The translations under genes and the position numbers were made by a program. DNA of 64,000 nucleotides, taken from assembly GCF_026151205.1 (NCBI RefSeq), contig NC_087074.1, positions 8,225,726 to 8,289,725 on the forward strand. Reading direction: 5' to 3'. Source of the DNA: Bolinopsis microptera. Its lineage: Eukaryota > Ctenophora > Tentaculata > Lobata > Bolinopsidae. Under the pieces are notes generated by a model, which saw nothing but the letters and a program-made list of their open reading frames with translations, was not told the DNA's origin and did no database searches. Positions 38,501 through 47,446 of the stretch are shown here, in pieces (positions within the stretch are counted from its first letter, which is position 1; every line of letters begins with the position of its first letter).

Positions 38501-41339
38501 TCGCTTATGGCGTTGCTACTGAAGCGATCATCTTCCCCATCGGAAAGGAAGATGGTATTACCAACCTTTGGAACATTATCTGGAGACCGTACGTGCATTT
38601 GTTTGGAGAACTAGCGTTAGACACTCTTGATGATCAGTTGAATATTGGTTACTGCAAACTGAAAATCAAAGTACAGAACGGTGAAACAGCTGATGAAATA
38701 GACTATTCGTCCTGTTTGGGAGACGACAGTTTGTTCTCCTGTGACGAAGACAAGCCTTGTCAGTACGCTAGGATAGTTGTTCAAGTCTTCCTTGCCATAT
38801 ACATGATGTTAGCCGCTGTGCTCATGTTAAACCTGCTTATTGCTGTCTTCAGTAAGACCTATGAGACAATGACGGTGGAGAATCGGGACAATTTGCTGTG
38901 GAAATGGCAGAGGTATGATCTGATGATGGAGTTCAAGCAACGCTCGGCGGTTCCATTTCCGCTCAGTCTTATAGCGTATGTTCTGCGGTTGGTAAGGTGG
39001 TTGTGGAGGCGGTGTTGCTCGTGCGGTAGTGCACAATTTTTCGAACGGAGAGAGGCTCAGAAGAAGAACGACGAGTACAAGAAAGCTCAGATGTCACTGC
39101 TGGAGCGGGAGTGTCTGAGGAATATCATTAAGAAGATTGAGGTTGACGCCCAGAAAGAGCGTGGTAGTGATCCAGAGTGAGTATTTACGTTTTTATTCGG
39201 ATATTCTTAACTCGCTTGTGACCAGAATGGTATGTACATTTCCTTTTCTATCTTCTCCATGTCAGATAACATATTTTGATATTAGCAGTTTTCGCTAGAA
39301 TTTTCCTTTTCAGGACCGAGAAACATCGCAGGAACGACAGATCAGTTTCTCCTCTGAAGAGAGAAATTCCAAAACCGTTAGGATACGAGGAGGAACTAGA
39401 TGAGAATGAGATAGACGGCTTAATCGCTATAGCAGAGGATATCCAGATAACATTTACCTCCCCTACCACTCCCCCACCTTCCGGACGATTCAATCCTATG
39501 GAAAAATGTAGGCAACCAAATGTTTTATCAATGATGTATTGCTTTATTTCATCGGCTAAAAGTAAGACTGCGAATAATTATAATTAACTATCGATCATAA
39601 TTGTATCGTGAATCTTGAAAATGTTAGAACTAATTAGTAGTATTCCTTCCAATCATTTTCTCGCACAGATTTGGACGATATTCTTGAGAACACATGTTAT
39701 CCTCGAAGTGACAGTGTACGATTTCATTTGAACTCCGAGAAAAGAGACTGGAACATGAGTCTCCCTAACTACAAGCCGACCATTCTTAACCTCGACGTTA
39801 AAGGTTAACTTCTTAGTTTTTTTTTGTAATTTAACTTTTTATTTTATGATTCATACAGTTTAGTATGTGAATTAGAAATTAACAGTAACACAAACAGTAA
39901 CACAAACAGTAACACAAACAGTAACACAAACAGTAACACAAACAGTAACACAAACAGTAACACAAACAGTAACACAAACAGTAACACAAACAGTAACACA
40001 AACAGTTACACAAACAGTTACACAAACAGTTACACAAACAGTTACACAAACAGTTACACAAACAGTTACACAAACAGTTACACAAACAGTAACACAAACA
40101 GTAACACAAACCTCACACAGAGGAATTGGAAACCGACTGGAATGTGTCCGGAAAGAATGCAAGCTATGATGGTCACTACGCTGTCGAGAAGTCCTATCCT
40201 CGAAATCCACTAGGAAGAACTGGGATATTCGGGAGAGGTCATCTGCCCAGATACGGGCCCAACTTTAAATCTATTCCTATCCTGACAAGGTTTGACACAT
40301 TTTACATAAGAGATAAACTGGGAGAAGTCGATAAATGTGTATATTTGATTGATCCTTTGTAGCCATGATCCTCAAAAAAAATATCAATGTTTATTTTCTT
40401 TTTATATCGGATTTATTATTTAGAAACAAAAACACTATTCGTCTCAATATCCCGCAGGTTCAAGGTCCCCGAAGAAGCCCCTAAGTTGGACACGCCCTTA
40501 GAAGTGCTGGTTGAGTTTCCCGACCCCGCCAACAAGCGATATTATGATCTTCCTGAGGTACTGACTTTTGAATTAATACAGCTAGCAGCAACTATTATAG
40601 GATTAATGTAATCTGTCAGCGACGAATAACTTCTACCAGTCAAATATTGTGTTTAGTTTGCTGTTTACAGCGAGAAAAAACGTTAAGGGTCGAAATCATA
40701 ATTCTAGTTTAAACTTAAAGGCCGTTATCTTTATCATATTTTCTTATTTTTAGTTAGATTCGAAAGCTGATGAACCTCTGACAAGTGGATTTATCAAAGA
40801 GTTGTTCTCACATATCTCAAGCACAAATGCCTCAGCCAGAATTCAACTCAAGAAAATATTAAGAAGGTTTGAATTTTTGTTGATTAACACGGCATTGGTC
40901 TTGAGTCTTGACAGTAAGAATTTGTGGACGATTTTAACCTTGATTTTAAATTTATTCGTAATATAATCAGGGGTATATTGATCAAAAGAGGAGCTGTAGA
41001 TTCAGACTTAAACACGGATAATGCGTGGGTCGAGGTTTTCATAGCCAGTTACCATGACGACGAGGAACTGGCGCTCAGAGGGGTTCAGTTCCAGGTTAGA
41101 CTTTCTTTCTACTTTTATTGTCTTTTCTAAATTTAACAATCTGCCTACAAGTTACAAGTAAATCTTTATTTTAGTCTCACTTCTTAACACTGAATCTCCC
41201 TTTTCAGGCTGACAGCAAATACGGTTGGGTGACAGTGACAAAGGAGATGTTCCAAGATAAGATTCATGCACGTTACTTCGAGAGGGTCGTCTACAATCGC
41301 CGTGTATCGCAGTACGTTGGACACGACGTCAATATTTAA
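26596..41339 (+). CDS. TRPM2-type cation channel with NUDT9-homology domain
   Basis: Thirty phase-consistent exons give 1,615 residues (human TRPM2: 1,503): 26596-26775, 27532-27623, 27746-27914, 28113-28215, 29039-29086, 29197-29315, 29455-29583, 30191-30319, 30486-30564, 30744-30888, 31023-31279, 31443-31750, 31908-32011, 32211-32376, 32697-32798, 33077-33171, 36331-36451, 36677-36874, 37030-37203, 37482-37640, 37824-37939, 38135-38279, 38434-39176, 39314-39507, 39669-39803, 40121-40289, 40458-40557, 40754-40866, 40971-41094, 41208-41339. Seen: the TRPM N-terminal homology region ([19 protein letters not shown]); six membrane segments; the S2 ExxQ (EMRQ) and S3 NxxD (NKYD) Ca2+ ligands of TRPM2; a filter FGELALD; S6 [15 protein letters not shown] helix [12 protein letters not shown]; then a NUDT9-H domain ([16 protein letters not shown]-like [14 protein letters not shown]). 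The Nudix box is degenerate. AATAAA is at about 41368. Calcium-permeable, ADP-ribose/Ca2+-gated by family. Confidence 0.95.
29592..30112. repeat. 12-bp minisatellite (CATAGAACAGAC)n in a TRPM2 intron
   Basis: About 43 units fill the intron between 29583 and 30191. The first ~16 are nearly perfect; later ones alternate with CTTTTAACAGAC and CTTTACCAGAC variants in a partly regular order. Long Met-Val-Cys-Ser strings on the minus strand are repeat artefacts. Confidence 0.95.
32540..32670. repeat. 16-bp tandem repeat (CTTAAAAGCATGGTGT)n in a TRPM2 intron
   Basis: About eight units, two with the CACGGCGA variant. Lies between the exons ending 32376 and starting 32697. Confidence 0.9.
33929..35851 (-). 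CDS. secreted Ig-Kazal-Ig-VWD-C8 protein, nested in a TRPM2 intron; frameshift near 3' end
   Basis: Exon 1 (35851 to 34852) encodes a signal peptide ([14 protein letters not shown]), an Ig domain (about residues 18-115; WYVCIVSN), a follistatin/Kazal module rich in Cys (about 118-190; [14 protein letters not shown]), a second Ig-like domain (about 195-280) and the start of a VWD domain ([18 protein letters not shown]). Exon 2 (34685 to 33929) completes VWD ([12 protein letters not shown]) and holds C8 cysteines. At about 34195-34201 the frame breaks: the VWD frame hits TAG at 34144-34146, while the C8 continuation ([14 protein letters not shown] onward, to TAA at 33929) is in another frame. 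Both sides look homologous to VWD-C8 proteins, so a single indel (mutation or assembly error) is likely. Presumably extracellular matrix or mucus; exact role unknown. Confidence 0.85.
35935..35944 (-). promoter_or_regulatory. TATA box of the nested VWD gene
   Basis: On the minus strand TATATATAG lies 84-93 bp upstream of the ATG at 35851, which leaves room for a transcription start about 30 bp downstream and a short 5' UTR. No intron need be assumed between promoter and start. Confidence 0.6.
39878..40112. repeat. 12-bp minisatellite (ACACAAACAGTA)n in a TRPM2 intron
   Basis: About 19 units between the exons ending 39803 and starting 40121. A block of GTTAC variants lies in the middle, bounded by GTAAC variants on both sides. 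The array runs to within 10 bp of the acceptor. Confidence 0.95.
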
Positions 41340-41934
41340 ACAAATGAAATATTACTTTGGACTTAATGAATAAACTTTTAAAAAATGTGTTACCAAGATT
41401 TATTATATATCCGGCTTTTACTGCGATTTTTGATTTTGTATCATTTATATTGATTATGCATAATCATTGCGTTGTCTGCTGCAATTATGATGTATGGTCG
41501 TGCGCATTTTGAGAGTTTTTAAAATTTAAGACAGTTTCCTCGTATTGGTAAAATTGTGTTTATTTTTGATATATTTGGGTATTTATTTTTAATTTGTAGT
41601 ATTATAATGTATTATTGATGCAATTGTGATACAATCAAAATGACTTCTTAATTCGATTAAATACTTATAATACTATGCGAAATTTGTCTACAATTACGAA
41701 TTATATTTATACCGTCATCCTTTTATTTGCCCCCCTACGCGTTAACTTTTTTCCGCACTTAATTCATAATTGCAATTAGACTCTCATCTGAAGATTTTTA
41801 ATTTTTTTAAACAAAAGAGCCCTAGTAAGTAGCATGTTCATGTATAAGTTTACCATGCATAATTAAACGGCAAATCTAACCTAGTTTGTTAGCTTATTGC
41901 TGATCGCTACTTTTATCTTTACTAATATAGTAAT
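41340..41934. other. 3' UTR and AT-rich intergenic sequence
   Basis: Follows the TRPM2 stop; a poly(A) signal is at about 41368. No further coding signal. Confidence 0.5.
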
Positions 41935-42576
41935 ACTGGGCGGCGCTCAGCCTGTGATCATTCCGACGAATCTCGCGTCAAATTCAAAATTACGAATTTC
42001 GCCAAATTACGCGACTTTTACACCTACTTTTGCTCCAAAATATATATGAACATAATTGATAATATAATAGCCTGGGGTCCCCAGGTAAAGCTATGTGATC
42101 TGAGCTTAATAATAATATAATTACTAACAGACTTACAAAAACTGGAAAAACTTGGTGGATATCCAAACATCAAAAATTATGTCACGTTGACGGATGTTAC
42201 TCGTCTAAATTTCTTCGAAGTAGAGCGCGCCGCTTTTTACAAGTGCTACGAAGTAGCGCGCGCCGGGCCAAACCATTAACAATGGTCAAGTATTACGTCG
42301 TGATTTACTGGGCCGCGCTCAGCCTGTCATTCCGCCAAATCTTTATTATGTTAATGAACATAATAGCCTGGGGTCCTCAGGTAAGTCGTGATTAGCTAAA
42401 TGAGGGGTTATCGTTTGTACGATACAAGCGGGTCATACAACGTATGACAACTCAAAACAACAACTTTTAATTTTGCTCTATTTTCATTACTATTTTTGCT
42501 CTATCCAGAGCCCTTGCGCTTGCAGTAGCGCGCGCGCCCGCCTCACGGCGGTAAAAAGGGCTCTAGCCATGAACCC

Positions 42577-42613
42577 ACCCAACGATTTTGGCACCACTCT
42601 ACAGTGGTGCCAA
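42577..42613. repeat. short perfect hairpin
   Basis: TTTTGGCACCACT and AGTGGTGCCAAAA pair around a 4-base loop inside the GC-rich element. Confidence 0.75.
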
Positions 42614-42912
42614 AATTACCCGCGCTTTTGTCCTCACTCCTCATATACGACGTGTGTAGCCTTTCAGACATTGATTGCGTAAACGAGGTGTCGTACGTCA
42701 TCTCAAGATCGGGTGACAGGGGGCTGACCATGCCCGAACCTAATTGATCATTGATTGGGTCTGAGGTCACGTGATTATGAGCCTATGAGGTCACGTGACT
42801 ATGACGTCACCAGACCTTGTCCTCCGTTTCCCGCTCATTGGACCAGGTGAGCTTGCATGCTTGTGAATGTAGGTGTAAGTACAGCTGTACTGTAGATTAT
42901 ACCTAATTAACT

Positions 42913-43118
42913 TGTAGCGCGATGCACTACTGGGTCGCGCGCGCGCATCCAATAATGCTTCTCGCAACCACGTATGCAGATCGGCGAGATGTTGATTCAC
43001 GATGTCAATCCTTCGCAGCTCGGTGAGGCAGTGGTGCATCTCGCCGATCTACCGAAGTGTGGTTGCGAGAAGCATTATTTGATGCGCGCGCGACCCAGTA
43101 GTGCATCGCGCTACAAGG
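42913..43118. mobile_element. 206-bp hairpin MITE nested in the GC-rich element
   Basis: Arms of ~75 bp beginning CTTGTAGCGCGATGCACTAC are near-perfect inverted copies, including GCTTCTCGCAACCAC and GATCGGCGAGATG. A diverged single arm of the same kind occurs at 43921-43995. Confidence 0.8.
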
Positions 43119-44150
43119 CGAGATGCGAAGGCCGGATTGACATCGTGAATCAACTAATTAACCCCTATACACTGTCACTATGTACTATAGAAACCTGAAA
43201 AGTGGTTACTGCATACTGAAGGGAGAAGTGCCAAGACTACCTGCGATACATAGACGCTGTTGTCAGCACTGCGCACGAACCTTCCCATCGGGGTTCGTGG
43301 ATAGGTGCTTTTCTTGACTTGTGAAACAAGCGCAAGCGCGCCCGAAGTGGCGCGAAAGCACATGATTAGGTGAATTACTATTTCAACTCCGATATCAACC
43401 AAGTTTTTAAGTCCGATAAGAAGGTTTTTAAAAATTATACTATATCGTAGAAACTCTTGTATCACGTGGTGACCCCCACGGTCGCTTCACTATTCGACGC
43501 TACAGGGGGAGCCGCGCACTTCGTGCGCGGCGGGTCAAACAACGTATGACAAAGAAACTCTACAGTGAAACGACGCGACGATGGGGGTCACGACGTGATA
43601 CTAGTGTAAAGGCTAACACTCTTTTAGAAAACAATAATACAAAATTTTTTGCTCTAACCAGAGCCCTCTCGCTTGCAGTAGCGCGCGACCGCCGAAGGCG
43701 TCACGCAGTACGCGTATACACATTATGTGAACAAAACTTTTAAAAATCCGAGAAATCGATTTTTATCGAGCAATTCCTAATTATGTTATATAATATATAT
43801 TTATAGCTTGAATTAGCTGCTTTTGCGGCTACAAAACACGAAAGCCGCGCGCGCATCATTGAATAAGTCACTTACAAGACGAAACTCATCAATCAATCCA
43901 AAAAAGTGTTGCAAATTTGTTGTAGCGCGATGCGTTACTGTGCTGCGCCGCGCACTCAATAATGATTCTCCTGGCCTCGCTAGATCGGCAAGATGCGTTA
44001 CCTGGGGACCCAGGCTATTATGTTCTAAATAGAGCTAGAGATTCGGCGGAATGACAGGCTGAGCGCCGCCCAGTAACGAAATGCGCTACTGTGCCTCATC
44101 GAGCTGCGATGAATTGCGACATCGTCAATTAACCAAAATCTCTTCATGCA

Positions 44151-44322
44151 CTGTCTTTGAATGTGTTCAGCAGTATCTGTTATTAAATAATTTTACAAGA
44201 GCTGGCTCCAGAAGACCACTCCAGAAGACCACTACATAACATAAACCCTTTCTTTCCATTGTGTTACTTGTTCCTTAATATTTAACGGTCCTTGAATTTC
44301 ATTCATTTCCTGTGTTATCTGA
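44151..44322 (-). pseudogene. broken copy of exon 1 of the phytanoyl dioxygenase-like gene
   Basis: 44151-44322 matches 46102-46272 of the intact gene, including the region of the ATG (44304-44306), KEQVT-equivalent codons and the AGAGCTGGCTCCAGAAGACC block. It carries indels, a doubled CCAGAAGACCACT and sequence replaced around 44180-44200, so no reading frame survives. It lies ~0.5 kb downstream of the intact gene's stop, on the same strand. Confidence 0.75.
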
Positions 44323-44816
44323 ATCATGCATTATTCAGATTGCATTGATGAAACAGTTGCGTCTTTTTCCTGTTTGTTATATTATCATGGTTTCCTTAAT
44401 GATCCATTTTGTGACCATGAAATAACATGCACATCATGATCAATTTACTTCATGAAAAGTCATGACAAGTTTGTTCAAAATTTATTCCAATATTGCTACT
44501 GTATAGTATAATCCTCCAAAAGAAAATTTTTTAAATCAGAAAGAATGTTTAAAACTAGTGATGATGTTTATGTCATTATTCTTAATCTAATCTAATCTAA
44601 TCTATACAATCAAAATAAAATTAATAGATATTTCAGAATTATCAGTATCAGGAAAGATTGAAATAATATAAGTCATAGTTTTTAGAGTTCATTTATACTA
44701 ATGTCAATCAATTTAAGTAATCGTCAATGATCTTCAATTCACGTTCTCTGTATATAAATCATCAAACAACCTTTGTCATGAAAAATCAAAACTTTGAAGA
44801 TTTAATCCAAAAATAT

Positions 44817-46241
44817 CTAAAGTTTGAGAGCCTGCATGTAAGGTCTTATATCAAGTCCGGGATACCTTGCACCAAACCATTTGATGTTATCTTCGTTCCA
44901 GTACTCATGACCAGGTTTTGGAATGCCAAGCAGTGCTCTCTGTTTTGGTGACAACTTCATGAGCACACTTTCTACCTTACCATAATAATTCCATTTTGAC
45001 CAAGCAGGGTTCCAGGTTAAGTGCCAAAAACTGTCTCTCTTCTTCCATGCTATATTGATAACACTGCGTTTGTGTCCTACATTAACAGGTGTTCCTCGGT
45101 GCCAGACGTCGTATCTGTATAGCAAAACATCTCCAGGCTTATAAATTGGTATTACCTTGTAGGAAGAAGCTTTTATAAGTTTTGATATAATTAATTACAC
45201 ATTGTCAATTAGATCTACACCGTTACCAAAAGGTTGTTAATTCTGTCAACTTACCTCCCTGTCATAAATCTTTTTCCTGAATTGTGCAATTTGTGGGTGT
45301 TTTTCTTCAAAGTATCTTTCTGTATGACTCCGATCATTGTAAAACTCCCAGTGTCCACCGATTCCTGGCATGTTAATGTAGGGGGGTTTGTACAGTTCAT
45401 CATCTTCACCTTCTCTAAAACATACTGCAGTTCCTCCGCCAGTTATCTCTAATGGGATATTAATTAACTGTGAAACAGTGTACTATATGGCATCATTATT
45501 GATCGAAAGTCTGTATGATGCTACATATAATAAGGGGTGCCCATATTTAAAGCAAAGTTTGTGTTTAATGATAAGATGTCATAAAACTGTTGGGAAAGGG
45601 AAAATGTACCAGTATCTGCAAGGTAAGCAATAGCCGCCACATTTTCAGGCTGGTTCCAAGGTGTTGGATGTAGGAAAGTGTTATTGCCATAGTCCATGTG
45701 GAACCTCTGATCATTGTTCTGCTGTGCGCCAAAATCACTGTGTCCCGCTTTACACCACCCATCACTAAAATATATAGTTATAATTATGGAAATATTATAT
45801 GGCATGCTTGCTTTTGAACACATTTATTCAGTTTGTGCCAAATGCCAACAAATTTGTCAACAATTGCTCAGCCTTTCAAATATCTCAAGGCGAAAGGGAG
45901 GAACGGTTACTAATTATTAAATATGATTACTGGAATGATCATATTAGAAGATTTATTGAATACCTTTGTGCAAGGAGAATATCAGGAGTTCCCAGCAACT
46001 GTGATACAGCATCAATCAACTTTTCGTGAGTGGTGACATCATCCAGGTCATTACTAGTTGGAAATTCACATTTCCCATCCGATCCAAAATCTCTGCTGAC
46101 ACTGTCCTTGAATGTGTCCAGCATTATCTGTTTACATGATTCTACAAGAGCTGGCTCCAGAAGACCAGAGACGACTACATATCCCCTTTCTTGCCATTGA
46201 GTTACTTGTTCCTTACTTAACGGTCCTTGAATTTTATTCAT
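44817..46241 (-). CDS. phytanoyl-CoA dioxygenase (PhyH) family Fe(II)/2-oxoglutarate oxygenase
   Basis: Four phase-consistent exons (46241-45964, 45764-45610, 45448-45255, 45155-44817) encode 321 residues, a full-length PhyH domain. Family enzymes hydroxylate small or acyl substrates using Fe(II), O2 and 2-oxoglutarate. Seen: an N-terminal GYVVVSGLL strand typical of PhyH; the iron-binding HxD in RFHMDYGN (exon 2); a TEITGGGTAV turn (exons 2-3); the distal His in DVWHRGTPVN with HKRSVIN supplying the likely 2-oxoglutarate Arg (exon 4). No signal or targeting peptide is evident. The substrate cannot be told from sequence; the C-terminal region past the core (WNPAWSKW onward) resembles the uncharacterised PhyH group rather than human PHYH. 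Confidence 0.88.
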
Positions 46242-46616
46242 ATATCCTGGTATTTAATTCATGTGTTATTTGCGTGCTAAAGAGCTAGTATTTAAATATA
46301 AACCAATGTTTCTTTCAAATGGAGCGAATTTTACTACAATCAATAGAGGGTGAATCTTGGCAAATGAAAAAGTCCCTCAGGAAAACACAATTTTTTAGGA
46401 AATCACAATTTTTTAGGAAAACACAATTTTATTATTCATCACCAATTTAACACAAAGAGTTGAAATATGTTCAAAAACATATGAATTGCAAGCCTAACAA
46501 CAACATGAACAGTTTTCAAATTTGTCCCCATTTGGTTCCAAATTTATGGATTTATTTACTGGAACTGAGACGCCGCGCTGTTAACACAATTTAGCGAAAT
46601 TTAAACCGGTATATTA

Positions 46617-46967
46617 AATTTCATAATTGTATTACCGTATCAGGGAAGAAAAATAGCACTTAATTGTTTAATTCAATTTTTTTTCAATAATATTATGGCG
46701 GTTTTAAAAAACTGGTAATCAGCTATGGGGTTGTTCACATATTATTACGTAATCAATATTTTAGCAATTTTTTTACCCCCCCTCCCCATCCATAATTTCA
46801 TAATTGTATTACCGTATCAGGGAAGAAAAATAGCACTTAATTGTTTAATTCAATTTTTTTTCAATAATATTATGGCGGTTTTAAAAAACTGGTAATCAGT
46901 TATGGGGTTGTTCACATATTATTACGTAATCAATATTTTAGCAATTTTTACCCCCCCTCCCCCATCC
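46617..46967. repeat. tandem duplication of a 177-bp block
   Basis: 46617-46793 is repeated at 46794-46967 with only a few changes (for example CAGCTATGG and CAGTTATGG). The unit ends with a C-rich CCCCCCTCCCC tract. A related TTACGTAATC..CCCCCCCACCCCC piece follows at 47210. Non-coding. Confidence 0.9.
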
Positions 46968-47446
46968 ATAATCAACTGTTATCAGTTGACTTTTTTCCCT
47001 AGAAAACACCTTTCTCGATACGTTTCATGCTACCCTGATCATGCTATCATGATGAGCCGAAATCATTGTTATGATATCCGGCCAAGCACCTTCTAAAGTC
47101 TAAACTACTTACTATTATAGCCGGATATTCGATCAATTTCTAAATTTTATCAGAGTGAAATTGAGTGGAATTTGAATTAAAATATTGGGTAAAAATGAAA
47201 ATGTTGATTACGTAATCCAAACCCCCCCACCCCCGTAATCAACTGTAAGGATTTGGAAACCCCTCCCCCTCGGCTAATTTTGCCAGGCCCCAATGCCTTG
47301 AGTGGAATTCTTCGGTTGCTGGAAATTGCATTCCTGTATAATCATACTTTGTATTATATTCTCGTATCTCCATTGTGCCTAAAGGCTCCTTGTGTAATAC
47401 TGTTTCTTCAAAATGTGAAATTAATATAACAACAATATTAAGCAGA

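Larger units (their letters stand above)
41935..44074. mobile_element. 2.1-kb GC-rich TIR element with internal repeats
   Basis: The left end ACTGGGCGGCGCTCAGCCTG (41935) is inverted at 44074. Homology continues inward for ~80-150 bp, including AATAGCCTGGGGTCC..CAGGTAA (42069; inverted near 44000). A direct third copy of this end lies at 42309-42390. Two GCTTGCAGTAGCGCGCG blocks (42517, 43672) are in direct orientation. GCGCGC runs stand out against the AT-rich surroundings. No transposase recognised. A hairpin element is nested at 42913. Confidence 0.7.

Noticed and set aside
39872-40210. Repetitive Val-Cys-Val-Thr frames on the minus strand
   Set aside because: Translation of the ACACAAACAGTA repeat plus the reverse of a TRPM2 exon.
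42974-43198. Frames on both strands in the 43-kb hairpin
   Set aside because: Mirror translations of palindrome arms.
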